DNA of 64,000 nt from Hygrophila difformis. Lineage: Eukaryota > Streptophyta > Magnoliopsida > Lamiales > Acanthaceae. The position numbers and the translations under genes were made by a program. The notes below the pieces were generated by a model. It did not search any database. It saw only the letters and a list, made by a program, of their open reading frames with translations, and was not told the DNA's origin. Where the stretch lies: assembly GCA_030278955.1 (NCBI GenBank), contig JAOANR010000012.1:1267858-1331857 (forward strand), given 5' to 3'. Shown in pieces: positions 47,809-59,783 of the stretch (positions are counted from its first letter, which is position 1; each line of letters starts with the position of its first letter).

Positions 47809-48960
47809 ATGGCGATCTCGAATCCAACCATGGAAAGAATAATGCGATAAGATTCCAACCTCAGCCCATATGACGGATTCAGAATTGGCGGGATTGGACG
47901 AGTTCTTAACCAGATGGGACTCAACCAAAGAAGACATAACATCATCTACAAGGTAAGTGCAGGTGAGTTTGCAATTCCTATGGAACTTACTTGTAATGTG
48001 ATGGATATGCAATTAATTCCTAAAGAAGAAATTCTTGAGGAATTAAGCAGAATGAAGGAGGAAATCGCCATTACTATGAAATGGATCCACATAGGAGCCA
48101 TTGAAGTAGTAATTAAGGCAACCTTCAAAGAAGGCATTGATTCTGAATTACATCTATCAGTCACTGATAGAAGAATCAATAACCTTGGAGATGGTCTTCT
48201 TGGAACTATGGTAGGAAATTTATATGCTGGGAAGTTAATGTTTGACATACATCCCAGAAATTCCTATAACTTAGCTGACCAAGATTTTAGTAGGGTTCTA
48301 ACCCTTCATTAGGATTTTAAAAGAAAAGATCTGATGAAAGAAGGGAACAGGCCATATTCTATAACTTATAGAATCTCTTATGCGCTTTCCAATAGTCATC
48401 ATTCTGACTTATTTCTCAGGAAAGAATATATAGAAATTCCTAGAATTTTCAAGGAATTTGCTAAAGTCATGACTCCAAATCCTACCCAGATTCCAAGGTT
48501 AGGAGGAGTAGACATACAGATAAGAGATCATCCAAGTCTAGACAGATCAACGAGTGCTAGAATTGAGTATGCAAGCCGTATGTCTTTTTCGGAAGATAGA
48601 ATTATGGCATATAAAGGAAAGGAGTTCATCAAAGATTTAACTCCTCAATCCATTGGGGTAGATAATATAAAAATTAAATGCCCTGAAGGATGGAAAGAAA
48701 TACGAGTAATATTTGACATCACTGAAAAGATTAACCGTTTTCTATGTGATGATTTATACTACTTGCAACAGCCATCGATTGGATCCTATGAAGGAACAAT
48801 TGAAATTGCAGGACACGAGATCAGAGTCTTAGGTACCGCCAGAAAAGATAATGGGGTTATGATTTTGGGATTAAGTTTTCTCGAAAATCATAAACCATGG
48901 GTAAGAAAGGATAATGGTATAGAATTTAATCTGAAGGGTCACACCATCAGAATTAAATGA
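47809..48960 (+). pseudogene. Movement-protein-like ORF, two in-frame stops
   Basis: From ATG 47809 the frame is open to TGA 48958-48960 except for a TAA near 47848 and a TAG at 48310-48312. The central part (48060-48300) has the hydrophobic/Gly pattern around IHIGAIEV and DGLLGT that I associate with 30K-superfamily movement proteins, which form the cell-to-cell channel. It overlaps the polymerase ORF by ATGA at 48957-48960. Assignment rests on position and this core only. Confidence 0.6.
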
Positions 48961-51017
48961 CGAGCCCATTTTCCATTTATATCTCAATAGGGATAATATA
49001 TGAACAATATAAGTCGGAATATTTTGCAGCTTATATTGATTCAGGATCAGGTATTTGCACGGCAAAACCAGGAGTCTTCCCTAGCGAAGCTATGGAATCA
49101 TTACCCATTATTGCAGGAAGAGATTTTTCCCAAAAAATCTTAGTACTAAATAAGGGTATTCGACAGGCCAATATCATGATTGGAGGAGCATTTGGTACAC
49201 CTTGGTATAAGGTAAAAACGCCTCCTATTTACTTTCATGATACAGGAGCGGATATTTTGTTAGGTAATAATTTTATACAATCCTTTACAAAATATGTTCA
49301 AGATAACAAAAGAAATTTGTTAATATTTACCACAAGTTGTGGAAATGAGATACAGGTGTTGCGCAGAGAAAAGGCATTCAACAGATTAATGCCTATATTA
49401 TTTCGCAGCAAACGTGGTGATAATGATGCCAAACTAACCCATCCAAAAATGCAGGATAAAAGAAAGTTTGGTAAGGCTTTGTTGTCTTTTAGACAGCAAG
49501 GATTCGATGAAGCTTCTATTGAGGAAATTATAAACCTCAAAGAAGCAATGCAGGAAATAAAATTATTGAATATAACTTCATTAGACATTGATGGGGAAAC
49601 TAAACTGTCCCTCGAAAATGTCAAAAGACTTATCCAGAGAAACTTTAACGAGGATCCTCTAGCATGGTGGGATAAAAACAAGATCGAAGCTACTCTACAG
49701 GTAAAAGAACAATATAAATATGAGTATGTTCGATACAAACCCATCTTAATGAATATGCAGGATAAGAAAGATATGCAACAAATTATCAAGGAACATATCG
49801 ATCTTAAACTCATAGAGCCTGGAGTCTCAGCCTACAGTAGCCCTGGATTCTTGATAAGAAATCACAGTGAAATAAAAAGAGGTAAACCCAGGTTGGTAAT
49901 AAATTATCAAGGTATTAATAAAATAATACAATTTGATGGTTATTACATACCGAGTAGAGAACACTTAATTGATTGCATCAAAGGTGCTAAAGTGTTTTCT
50001 AAATTTAATTGCAAATCTGGTTTCTATCAGATTAAGATGGAGAATGAGTCGAAGAAATTCACAGCATTCTCCACCCCACAAGGGCAATATATTTGGAATG
50101 TTATGCCAATGGGGCTTTCTAATGCCTCTCAGATATTCCAAAGAAAGATGGATAATCTATTTAAGGATTATCTAGAGTTTATGTTCGTCTACATAGATGA
50201 CATTCTGATTGCATCCGAAATATTAAAGAGCATATTAAACATCTTGAAATATTTTCTGATGCATGTCACAGGGAAGGCCTAGTTCTCTCTGAGAAAAAGC
50301 CTACAATCGCTGCTAATAAAATTGAATTCTTAGGAGTTCAAATTGATGAAGCAGGAATAGAGTTACAGGAACACATTGTGGAGAAAATCCGCAATTTTCC
50401 TGACATATTAAAGGACAAGAAACAACTTCAGAGTTTCTTGGGAGTTGTAAATTTTGCAGGTATGTTTATAAAAGACCTTGCAAAATATAGAAAGGATTTT
50501 AGACCACTTCTGAAAGAGACTGAAAGCTCTAGATGGAAATGGGAAGAAATCCATACAAAGAGAATTCGCGAACTAAAGCAAGTATGTAATAGCTTGCCAA
50601 AACTCGCGATACCTCAAGATGAGGATGAGCTGGTAGTCTACACAGACGCCAATGATTTTCGATGGGCAGGAGTGCTCATGAGAAAAAACAACTACGGGTC
50701 AAGAACCTTGTAGATACACAGGAGGGTTGTTCACTGAACAACAAGCCAAACTTTGGCATATTAACGAGAAGGAATTCTTTGCAGTATGGAAAACATTCAA
50801 AAAATGGCCTTTATTCTTACTTGCAAAGAAATTTGTATTAAAAGTTGATAATACTAATGTTAGGGCTTTTTTAAAGAATAAACTTGAATCAAAAATTGAA
50901 AAAGCTCGTATTATCAGATGGCAAGCTGAATGTCAATATTATACATATGATATTGATGTTATAAAATCTCATAAAAATGTTCTTGCAGATTTCTTGACGA
51001 GAGATGGAAGCATTTGA
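48957..51017 (+). pseudogene. Protease-reverse transcriptase-RNase H ORF, frameshifted
   Basis: An aspartic protease motif DSGSG lies at about 49038. Reverse transcriptase follows with a palm motif YIDD at 50190-50201. Shortly after it (50202-50290) the frame shifts and the first frame closes with TAG at 50280-50282. The thumb and RNase H continue at 50290-50713 and 50727-51017 in other frames, with a further break near 50711 (TAG). Polymerase identity is certain; this copy is not functional. Confidence 0.88.
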
Positions 51018-52272
51018 AGCTGATTCCATCATTACGAGATTCAGGCACCTCAGAGAAAACCTAGAGGAGCTATCAAAGCATTTTGAACAGCTCGAGATCA
51101 ATACACGAGCAGCTGGCCAAATACAACAGAGCGATGTGGACATAGTCCGCAACAATATACGAGCCTCCCACATAGCAATGACAGCACTATGGAAAACAGT
51201 ATTAGAGCCAATCAGGAAAGCGTCAGCTGCCCTGATAAACAAAGAGAAATGTGCCCAAAAAGCTAAAGTGGTCACATATGAAGAAGTAGATTCAAGCATT
51301 GCTTCAAAGGAACCATTGTCGGATACCGACAAAAATGTTGAGCAAGAGGAAAGTCACATTTCCGAAAGTTCAAGTCAAGCCACTGCCTCTGGGGTAAAAG
51401 AAGAAGAAATTAACCTTAGGCCAATGACAGGCACCTCTAAGGTTAATTCAGATGAGAAGGTCCTATCTACTGCCTGACTGGACTACCAAGGAAAATGGGA
51501 ACAACTGGTTTCCAAAAAGGGAATTAACCCCAGCAAAACAGTAATCGAGACATCCGGGAGATACAACAGGGTATGGATGCTCGAGGGATCGAAACCAGAA
51601 GAGGTTCGAAAGTGGTATGACTTTGGAGCATTAGCATCTGTTCATACTACATCACCAGGGTTTCTGGAAATCGAAAAACTTCCGGGATGGAAAAGTAGTG
51701 CGGTGCACGAATCGTGGCAGAACAACCCACACCTGCAAAGAGGAGATATTCTTGAACTTAAGTTCATCTCAGCGGCACCAGAAATAGTCGGGAAAGGTTC
51801 TTATCCGGTCTTTCAATTTATTAAATTACAGAGACCTGATATGATTGCCTTCAACAGAGTTAAATCTATGGATGAGAAGGCACCATTAGTATCTTCAATC
51901 AGCGAAGATGAAATCTCCACCCGACGAGCATGGGGATTCTGGGTCTGTCTCACCAAGATGGAAAATGTTAAATATCCGTTTAAAATATTCTCAAACAATT
52001 TAAATGAATCGTTCCTGGTTAATTCTTTAACAGGGAAAAACACAGAGTTTGCGGAAACCTCTTTCGAAAAGAAGAGGTTACTCATCTGGGAAAACAAATT
52101 GCCAGCAACCGAGTCTACCAGAAAGAAGGCATGCAACATGATGCATGTTGGCCAATGGGATAACCATATATGCCCATATTGTGCAGAACAAGAAAAACCC
52201 CTATTCGGTACAAAGATCCGGGTAACCCAGAAGAAATTCGGATCCGAACAGGACAAAGGGAAGAAACGTCCA
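51004..52272 (+). pseudogene. Transactivator-like last ORF, split by an LTR
   Basis: ATG 51004 overlaps the end of the RNase H frame. The N-terminal half is helical (HLRENLEEL, HFEQLEIN) and acidic. TGA at 51475-51477 interrupts, and the same frame continues through a globular part and a CPYC segment to the LTR insertion at 52272. Position after RNase H, length and the globular part fit the inclusion-body/translational transactivator of caulimovirids, which allows re-initiation on the polycistronic RNA. The match is by position and general pattern, so moderate. Confidence 0.5.
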
Positions 52273-55066
52273 TGTAATACCCGAGATTTTTATCGGCATC
52301 CAAAGAAGTAAAATTAGTTCCTTAATCGGATCAAGGTCAAATTATCCCCGAGAAGAAGAAAATAATTTATCACAATAAATTATTGCTCGGAAATGAAACG
52401 CCGATAGAGTCAAAAATTCAAAAAGGAATAAAATGAGGGAAAAGGAAGCCCGAAGATATTCCATGGATTGATCCCAAAAGAAATGGAATTAAATTCAAGA
52501 TCAAGAAGAATTTTAATTCCAAAAACCCGTAAAGTCGGAAATAATTTAATTATTTTTGATGAATTATTAACAAGTGGTCAACAAGTCAATGCTTCACACT
52601 ATTTATGGTAAGTGTATTTGGATATAATTGATTGATTTTGGGAGGGGTGGTGGACGTCCCTTGTATAGAAATTAGGAAGGAAAAATTTGTTTGGTTACAA
52701 ATAAGTGCAAAAAGGGTAAGGAGATCACCCAAGTGGCAAAATAAATTTTCCTTGAGCAATATTTTAGAAAAGTTGGATTTTGTGCACCATTTTGATATTT
52801 GCAATGATCTTAAATGATTTTTGCAGCCACCTTACCCTTTTAGTCGAAACCCTAGACCCCAAAACCCTATAAGTTCAGCCCCAACAACCTCTCTTCTCCC
52901 TTTCGAAAAATCTTCGGCAAACGAGAGTTCTTTGTGAGTGTAGTATTCTTCGTGCGGAGGCAATTTCGGACTGATTTCTCTTTGTTTCTACCTCAAGCTT
53001 AGAAGGTATACTTCATCCTTACACTTTTCCCCTACCTCTGGTCGAATTTAGAGTCCTAACTTTTAGTTTTTCGCTCTTGTATTCACAAATCGGGACCGAA
53101 GAGAAAGAGACGAGTAGATTGGACACGTTCACGGACTCCGGAGGCCATCCCGACGAAATCTAAGACTTTAGATCTTAGAAACTGTAAGTTGATTCTTCTC
53201 ATAACCGTTTTGGTGTCCTAAAATCGAACGGAATGCAAGTTATAGTCAACGTACGAAAATCTGTCCCAAAAACGCTCCCTACGCGCGCTTTCTGAAATCC
53301 AACTTTTAAGCCCTTTTGGAGATTTCAAACGGAGAAACTTAAAACTACAAACTTGTTCCTAATGAGTTAAAATATATCGTGTTAAATTTTCAGAATTTTT
53401 CGTCGACGTTTGTTCTGGCAAATCCGATCTGGTATTTTCTGAGTAATTCTTCAAACCCGGAAAAAGCTGACAGAATTTCATGTCCGACTTCTTTAACGTT
53501 TTTCTAATGGTTCCCATCGAAACTAATCTTTGATGTAAAAATGAAAGTTGTAGACAACAATCTCTAGAATGTGTCTGTAAAATTTCGTAAATTTTCGTTA
53601 ACGTTTGGACCCTCGAACTCGACCTGAATATTCTGTGTTTTAAAAAGAAAATAGGAACAGATTTCCTAACTGAACTTGATGCGCGGATCTGATCTGATCC
53701 GGAGTGGTTTCGGACAAAATGCCTCTAATAGAACTTGTTCATTTTTGTGTCATGTACGTGCCCGTAAATTTTCATAATTTTTGGAGTTCGTTTACTAGGT
53801 GGAAAATGTGTTTTAAAAACATTGCGCTGTTACTGGAAGAATTGGCAGATTATGTGTTTTATGAAGATTGCAAAATTTGACTTATTTCCTTACCTGATTT
53901 GGAGAAACCTAAAACACGAAAGTTGTTCGTTAGGGTGTCGTTGGTACACTGAGTAAATTTCATAGTGATCGCCTTAAGAATGAATTTTTGAAACCAAAAG
54001 GCGTAATCTGCGACGTGTGCGCTTACTAAACCTTGAGATTTATGGAAAACTTTCCTTGCGACACTTTCAACAATTTTGAAAACATTATGATTTATGATCG
54101 AATTGGGAACTATGAAATCTTGATTATGTGGCTTGTGGACATAAGAGCCCAAGCGTACGACTAGCGGACATAAGAGCCCTAGTGAAACACTAATTATGAG
54201 GCTTGTGGACATAAGAGCCCAAGCGTTCGACTAGAGGACATAAGAGCCCTAGTGAAATATTGATATGAGGCTTGTGGACATAAGAGCCCAAGCGTACGAC
54301 TAGAGGACATAAGAGCCCTAGTGAAATATCGACCATGAGGCTTGTGGACATAAGAGCCCTAGCGAATGGTGATTTGTAAGACTTGTGGACATAAGTGCCC
54401 AAGTGGAAACAAAAGTAGAAGAATGAAATATTAGCTATGCGAGAACATATAATCTATCCCATGAATTATGAAACCCTTGGACTTATAGTAAATTCCTTTT
54501 GTTAAATTTCAAAAAAAATTTATATACTTAGTATTTGTGTACGTCTCTTTACGTTTAGAATCATGCAGTTAAATTCTTATTATTAATGTTGACAAAATAC
54601 ATTTTTATATTATAAAATGTGCATGAGTTAAAAGGAGAATTTTTATTATGTATATTTTAAAACCCATTATTGTTATGTTAAGAATTAACTTACTCAGTAT
54701 TTTATATACTGATTAAACCGTTGTTTCATTTTTTTTACAGAGTATGAAGAAATGGCATGAGCATGCACGCATATTGGGGGCTCGGGAATTAAATTAATAG
54801 TTGTGAATGTTATATCTTGTTAGACTTAAATTACCCGCTGCGTTTTGGTCATGTCGGCCCATATTTAAATTTTCCGCTGCGACTTATTTTATTTTGTGTG
54901 GATTATACTATGTAACTTTAAAATAAATCTTTTTGGGCTTGCTTTTAATTTATTTTGAAATACCTTTAGCCTTGCATCTCTCAAGCGAGCTCGAATGAAC
55001 TCGTGTCTTGCTTGGGAGGTGTGGCGGTGGCATCCCGGCCTGGGTTATCAAATCCGGGGTGTTACA
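52273..55066 (+). mobile_element. Solo Gypsy LTR (family C), 2794 bp
   Basis: It begins TGTAATACCC, ends GGGGTGTTACA, and is flanked by GTCCA at 52268-52272 and 55067-55071. It shares the CCCGAAGA, TGCTCGGA and CTGTAAGTTGATTC blocks with LTRs A and B but is diverged. No interior or partner is present, so it arose by recombination between LTRs. It lies within the viral transactivator-like gene and so is younger than the viral insertion. Confidence 0.92.
54129..54412 (+). repeat. Minisatellite inside the solo LTR
   Basis: About four units, roughly 70 bp each, of AGGCTTGTGGACATAAGAG plus CCCAAGCGTACGACTAG-like text. It sits at the position where LTR A and LTR B carry their different GGGTTCGATTCCCC repeats. 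Confidence 0.85.
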
Positions 55067-55280
55067 GTCCAAAAAACTTTCACAAGCCAAAGTAAGAACA
55101 GCTGGATGTAAGAGAAAAAGAGGTGTCGGCAATACTTTATAATTGGAAGCCGACAAAGAAAGTTTAGAGTCGTTGGCAGTAAATGGCCGACAAGAGCAGG
55201 TGGAAAGTTGAAAAAAAGATGCCACCCGAGGACAATAATACAGCAGGATAATAATGTAACCAGCTGGAATCCAAAGCAAG

Positions 55281-55357
55281 TGACGAACGTAGTGACGTCA
55301 CAATAAATTAAAGAGTGTTTGGGATCCGTGATTGAAGTCCGCGGACGCCTATAAATG
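55281..55357 (+). promoter_or_regulatory. Pararetroviral promoter: as-1-like element and TATA box
   Basis: Two TGACG words at 55281 and 55293 are 12 bp apart, the exact spacing of the as-1 element of the cauliflower mosaic virus 35S promoter, where TGA-type bZIP factors bind. TATAAATG follows at 55350-55357, so transcription would start near 55380 and run to the right. Confidence 0.75.
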
Positions 55358-55379
55358 AAGAAGTTTGAAGCAGATGGAA

Positions 55380-55860
55380 GGCATCGAAAAATCCTCCCAA
55401 CTCTTCAAAATATTTGTAATATTTTCCTTTCAGCATATTTCCTTTCGAGTCTGTAAAAGCATGGGGTATTTCCCCAAGAGTCTTGTATCCTCTATGAGGA
55501 ACTAAGTGTCTGTCTTCTCCATTAGGAGAAATTATGTTTGAATAATATTTTTAATATTTCTTCAGTAAAATCCAGGCTTCCAAATATCCCAAATACCCCG
55601 ATAATATTATTAAAAACTTTTTATTCATATCTTGATACGTCCTAAGGTAGGAAACGAAATAGGACTGTGTTGTTTGTTGCTGAAGGAGCCAAGAATAGGT
55701 GAACCATCGGTCGCGGCTGCGTGGTTGGAGGAAGTCCGTAAAATCCCGGAGCTTAGGAAACCCGGCAGCAAGGCGGTCAAAGCCAAGGTATGAAGTTTAA
55801 TGCTTAATTTAATTATCGGAAGCATGATGGGCGGTTATTGGATTAAATTTAATGAAAAAT
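55380..55860 (+). other. Putative viral leader, 5' part
   Basis: The sequence downstream of the TATA box has no long ORF and several short ones, as expected for a pregenomic RNA leader. Together with 45712-45930 it would make a leader of about 700 nt. Confidence 0.5.
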
Positions 55861-55904
55861 CTAAAGTTTGGGGTCAAAGTGTAAAAGGACAAAAGTTGAT
55901 AAGT

Positions 55905-56105
55905 CAACTGATGGGGTCAAAATATAATAAAGATGAGTAGGTGGGCTCAATTATTATTTTAAAAAGTCTGTATGGCCTAAAATTGAACAAAAGTGATTTG
56001 TTATGACCTAAAATCATAACTCAAACTTGTTGTGGCTCAAAAGTGGAAATAACTAATTGTTATGGCTTAAATTAACTATTAACTCAAAACTATATAGTGA
56101 AAACT
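55905..56105 (-). repeat. Right inverted repeat flanking the pararetrovirus
   Basis: Partner of 45404-45625 in inverted orientation, with TTGTTATGACC, CTTGTTGTGGCTC and TTGTTATGGCTTAAA. It ends only ~150 bp before the PPR start codon. Confidence 0.65.
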
Positions 56106-56255
56106 ATAAGTAAATAGTGTGGCGAAGCATTTATTTATTTAAGAACGAAGTATTTATTTAAGTTTGCGCAATTTTTTAAGAACGAAGTATTTATTTAAGT
56201 TTGCAGAGTAAGTCAAGTGTTTGACCGAGAATAGCATTTTCGAATTTCGATAGGC

Positions 56256-58274
56256 ATGGCGATATCGATGGTGCCCTTCCCTCTTATTCCTCCTCCTCCT
56301 CCTGTTCCTGTAAATACTGTATCGTTTTCATCCTCTGCAGATACTTCCTCCTCCTCCAGTTTTCAACATAGACCCCGACGGCCACGCCGACTCCGCTACC
56401 ACCGCTGCTGCTTCTACTTGCAGAGACACAGCCACAGGACTAGTAATGTGACTACTTCACAATCTCATCCCCAAATCCAATATCCTCCTTATGCATTTAA
56501 CTCCCCTTTTGAGCTCCAGCAACTCCATGCTCTCCTCATCAAGTCCAGCGCTCCTTTGTCTCTCCTCCCGCTTTCCCGTGTTGCCTCTGTTTGCGCTCTC
56601 ACCCCTTTTTTCCCCTATGCCCAACAAATCTTTCTCCACCTTCAACATCCTCATCCAATCTTCTTCTGGAATTCTTGCCTCTCACTTCTGCCCCCCTCCC
56701 ATAATACCATTTTCCTCTTCTACCAATTGCGCCTCCACAATGTCTGCCCCGACGCTTTCACTTGCTCATTTCTTCTCAATGCCTGTGTCAACTTGCAACA
56801 TCTTTCTCTTGGCAGAATCATTCACGCCCTCATCCTAAAGCTCGGCCTTCACTCCAACTTGGTTCTGCAGAATTCACTCCTTCATTTATATGCATCCTGC
56901 GCCCCCCATTTCGATGATGCTCTTGTATTTTTTGATAAGATGCCACACCGAGATATCGTCACTTGGAATACGATGATCACTCAGCTGGCGAAGCGGGGTC
57001 ATGTTAATTCAGCGTACAACCTGTTTGTCGAAATGCCTGAGAGGAATTTGAGGTCTTGGACTGCTATGATTGCTGGTTTTGCACAGTGTGGGAAGCCCAA
57101 CCTAGCTCTTGATCTTTTCACTGAGATGGAGCAAGTTGGGTTGAAGCCCAATGAGGTGACTGTGGTGGCTGTTTTAGCAGCCTGCGCCGATCTTGGTGCA
57201 CTTGATCTTGGTACAAGGATGCACCAGTATTCTGATAATCGTGGCTTTAAAAGAAATGACCAAATCTGTAACACTCTCATTGATATGTATATCAAGTGTG
57301 GATCTTTGGAAGCTGCATATGATGTTTTTGAGGGCATGAAGGAACCAACCGTCATCTCATGGTCAGCCATGATTCATGGACTGGCAATTCATGGAAAAGC
57401 CGACCAGGCTTTGGAACTCTTTTATGAAATGATACGTTCGGGAGTTAAGCCTAATGAAGTCACATTCATCGGCGTCTTATCTGCTTGTAGTCACAATGGA
57501 TTAATAAATGAGGGAAGAGCATTTTTTTCTAGCATGACTGGACACTATGGAATTATTCCTTGTATCGAACACTACGGTTGCATGGTTGATCTATTAGGCC
57601 GTGCTGGGATGCTGCAAGAAGCCCATGAGTTTATCAAGCAGATGCCGGTAAAGCCAAATGCGGCTGTGTGGGGTGCCCTTCTTGGTGGATGCAAGCTTCA
57701 CAAGAACGTTAAAATGGCACAATTAGCAATGACACATTTGGAGGAGTTGGATCCCCTCAATGAAGGCTATTACGTTGTTCTGGCAAATATATACTCTGAA
57801 GCAAAGCAATGGGATGATGCTGCTAAATTGAGGAAGTTAATGAAGAACAAGGGATTGAAGAAGACACTTGGCAGTAGTTTAATTACTCTCAAAGGGACCG
57901 TGTATGAGTTTTTAGCAGGGGATGAGAGCCATCCTCAATCCAAAGAAATTTATGAGATGTGGAACCGATTACAGATGCAGATGAGGCTGAGAGGCTATGT
58001 GCCCAACACCTCAGTTGTTCTACTCGACATGGAGGAGAAAGAAAAGGTGAAGTTTTTGTCTCGTCACAGTGAAAAACTAGCTCTGGTTTGTGGCCTAATA
58101 AATACAAAGCCTGGAGAAACAATCAGAATCCTCAAGAACCTTCGTATTTGTGAGGATTGCCATTCTTCGTTCAAGTTGATATCAGAGATTACAGATCGGC
58201 AGATAGTTGTACGTGACCGCAACAGGTTCCATTGTTTTAAAAATGGCTCTTGTTCTTGCAGGGATTATTGGTAG
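56256..58274 (+). CDS. DYW-type pentatricopeptide repeat protein (672 aa)
   Basis: A single intact exon, as usual for this family. Residues 1-60 are Ser/Pro- then Arg/His-rich, typical of an organellar transit peptide. PLS-type pentatricopeptide repeats follow (for example WNTMITQLAKRGHVNSA, WSAMIHGLAIHGKADQAL and the YGCMVDLLGRAGMLQEA block), then E and E+ motifs and a full DYW domain. The deaminase zinc ligands are present: HSE at 604-606 and CxxCH at 632-636. The protein ends in Asp-Tyr-Trp. Such proteins bind organellar RNA and catalyse C-to-U editing at specific sites in chloroplasts or mitochondria. The target site cannot be told from the sequence by eye. The start is the first ATG of the frame. 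The upstream 150 bp abut the right inverted repeat of the viral insertion. Confidence 0.95.
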   Translation: MAISMVPFPLIPPPPPVPVNTVSFSSSADTSSSSSFQHRPRRPRRLRYHRCCFYLQRHSHRTSNVTTSQSHPQIQYPPYAFNSPFELQQLHALLIKSSAPLSLLPLSRVASVCALTPFFPYAQQIFLHLQHPHPIFFWNSCLSLLPPSHNTIFLFYQLRLHNVCPDAFTCSFLLNACVNLQHLSLGRIIHALILKLGLHSNLVLQNSLLHLYASCAPHFDDALVFFDKMPHRDIVTWNTMITQLAKRGHVNSAYNLFVEMPERNLRSWTAMIAGFAQCGKPNLALDLFTEMEQVGLKPNEVTVVAVLAACADLGALDLGTRMHQYSDNRGFKRNDQICNTLIDMYIKCGSLEAAYDVFEGMKEPTVISWSAMIHGLAIHGKADQALELFYEMIRSGVKPNEVTFIGVLSACSHNGLINEGRAFFSSMTGHYGIIPCIEHYGCMVDLLGRAGMLQEAHEFIKQMPVKPNAAVWGALLGGCKLHKNVKMAQLAMTHLEELDPLNEGYYVVLANIYSEAKQWDDAAKLRKLMKNKGLKKTLGSSLITLKGTVYEFLAGDESHPQSKEIYEMWNRLQMQMRLRGYVPNTSVVLLDMEEKEKVKFLSRHSEKLALVCGLINTKPGETIRILKNLRICEDCHSSFKLISEITDRQIVVRDRNRFHCFKNGSCSCRDYW

Positions 58275-59295
58275 ATGATAGTATTATTCTTGAGTCACAA
58301 CATAAATTAAAAGTTACTAGAATTATATTGTGATTGTAAAATAATATAATGTGGCTAATGCTTCTGAATAATTGCCTGAATTATAGGCATTTTGCTTGTT
58401 ATAGTGCTAGACAGAATAATAGAAGAGATAAGTATGGGTATCATAATTAAAGCCTAATGCTCATATATAATTACTGTAATCAAACGATAGGCATCATGGT
58501 TCCTTCCTTGCTAGTGTAATTTGGCCATACTTGTAGGCTGTCTTCCATTTAAACTGTACTAGTCTTTTGTAGTTTGCTGAACCATGGACCACTCATTTCA
58601 TGCCCTCGGTGTTTAGTACTTATATGTGATCCATTCTTCTGCACGCGTTGATAATAGGACAAAACATTGATTATTATGTGATGATTATTTAGCAATAATT
58701 AAGACGACATATGTGCAACTGGAGATGTCTCTTCCGGATTACAATAACTAGTTATTGACAGGAAGAAACTACTAAATTTTCCACAGCACAATTAGACCCC
58801 AGCAATAGATAGGTAGTGGAAATTTTGGTTTTCCATCCACAATTCTTTCCACAATCATTTATGGCTTTTATCTATTTCCTTGTAGTTGCGGCCCACTACC
58901 ATTCTAGCGGCTAAAAATATCTATTTTTTCTCATCTGCCTAAACATCTTTTCCACTAAAAGTGGCTCCACATTTTTGGGTGTGCTTTTTTTTGACATAGT
59001 GTTCATACTTGCCCTCCTACGTTTCACATTAGAGTGATTGGAATTTGAGGAATTTTTGGCAGCCAGCTTGAAAATAAATTTATGGAGTTCAATTCATTCC
59101 AATAATTGATGGAATCCATACAGAAATCCTGTTTGAAGTTGAAAACTGAATCGAGTGTGGATCAGATTGATGGGTATGGACAATTCAAATTTGACAGCTA
59201 GTGAGTATTATATAGCCCAGTGGCGGATTAGGACATCAACCCAACCATATATATGGTCTTCGGAATCTTTTTTCGTTTGTAACTTTGTATTGTAC

Positions 59296-59329
<34 letters not shown>

Positions 59330-59783
59330 TATTTGTATTGTATGTACCTCTCACGACTTGGCAACATTTACCTTAAACACTAACTAGTGTCTTTTATTAG
59401 ATTTGCTATCTCAAAGAACGACTGTTAATTTGAAGTCTTAATCAATCATGCCTGTTGCCACTAGTTTAATTAAGTCATGGTGGGGTTGTGTATGTGGAAC
59501 CGTTGATAAGATGGAATTGACCCAAAAATTGAATGCATGTGCAAGTTGCGTTATTTTTCCACACTCTAGTCTAGCCGGGACATGTATGTGGTTCAATCAT
59601 CTACTGGTAGATGATAATGGAATATCCAAACCTTTTTCACATAAATAGATATTGAGATTCTTGGATGAGCCCTGTCCGTGTGATGAATCCCAAGAGTTGC
59701 AACACACTTATTAATTTCCGGAGTAGTCAGTCTTAGAGACTTCAATTGAACAGCAAGAGAGCGAGAGAGAGAGAGAGAGAGAG
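58275..59783. other. Intergenic region between PPR and YSL genes
   Basis: AT-rich, without a supported gene. It holds an (AGT)n microsatellite at 59297-59329 and a (GA)n run at 59758-59783 that reaches the YSL start codon and is probably in its 5' leader. The frames at 59155-59376 and 59448-59648 are short and lack features of a gene. Confidence 0.6.

Larger units (their letters stand above)
45700..55860 (+). mobile_element. Endogenous pararetrovirus (Caulimoviridae), decayed
   Basis: No LTRs are present. A tRNA-iMet primer site lies at the left end. Coat-protein-like, CCHC, movement-protein-like, aspartic protease, reverse transcriptase and RNase H regions follow in that order, then a transactivator-like ORF, and at the right end a promoter and leader. 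Excluding the solo LTR the copy is about 7.3 kb, close to a full caulimovirid genome. The coat-before-movement order is like cavemovirus/solendovirus rather than badnavirus; this assignment is from memory of the genera. Frames are broken by stops and shifts, so it is a fossil. Confidence 0.82.

Noticed and set aside
59448..59648. 66-codon plus-strand frame before the YSL gene
   Set aside because: No similarity or splice context recognised; more likely upstream non-coding sequence.
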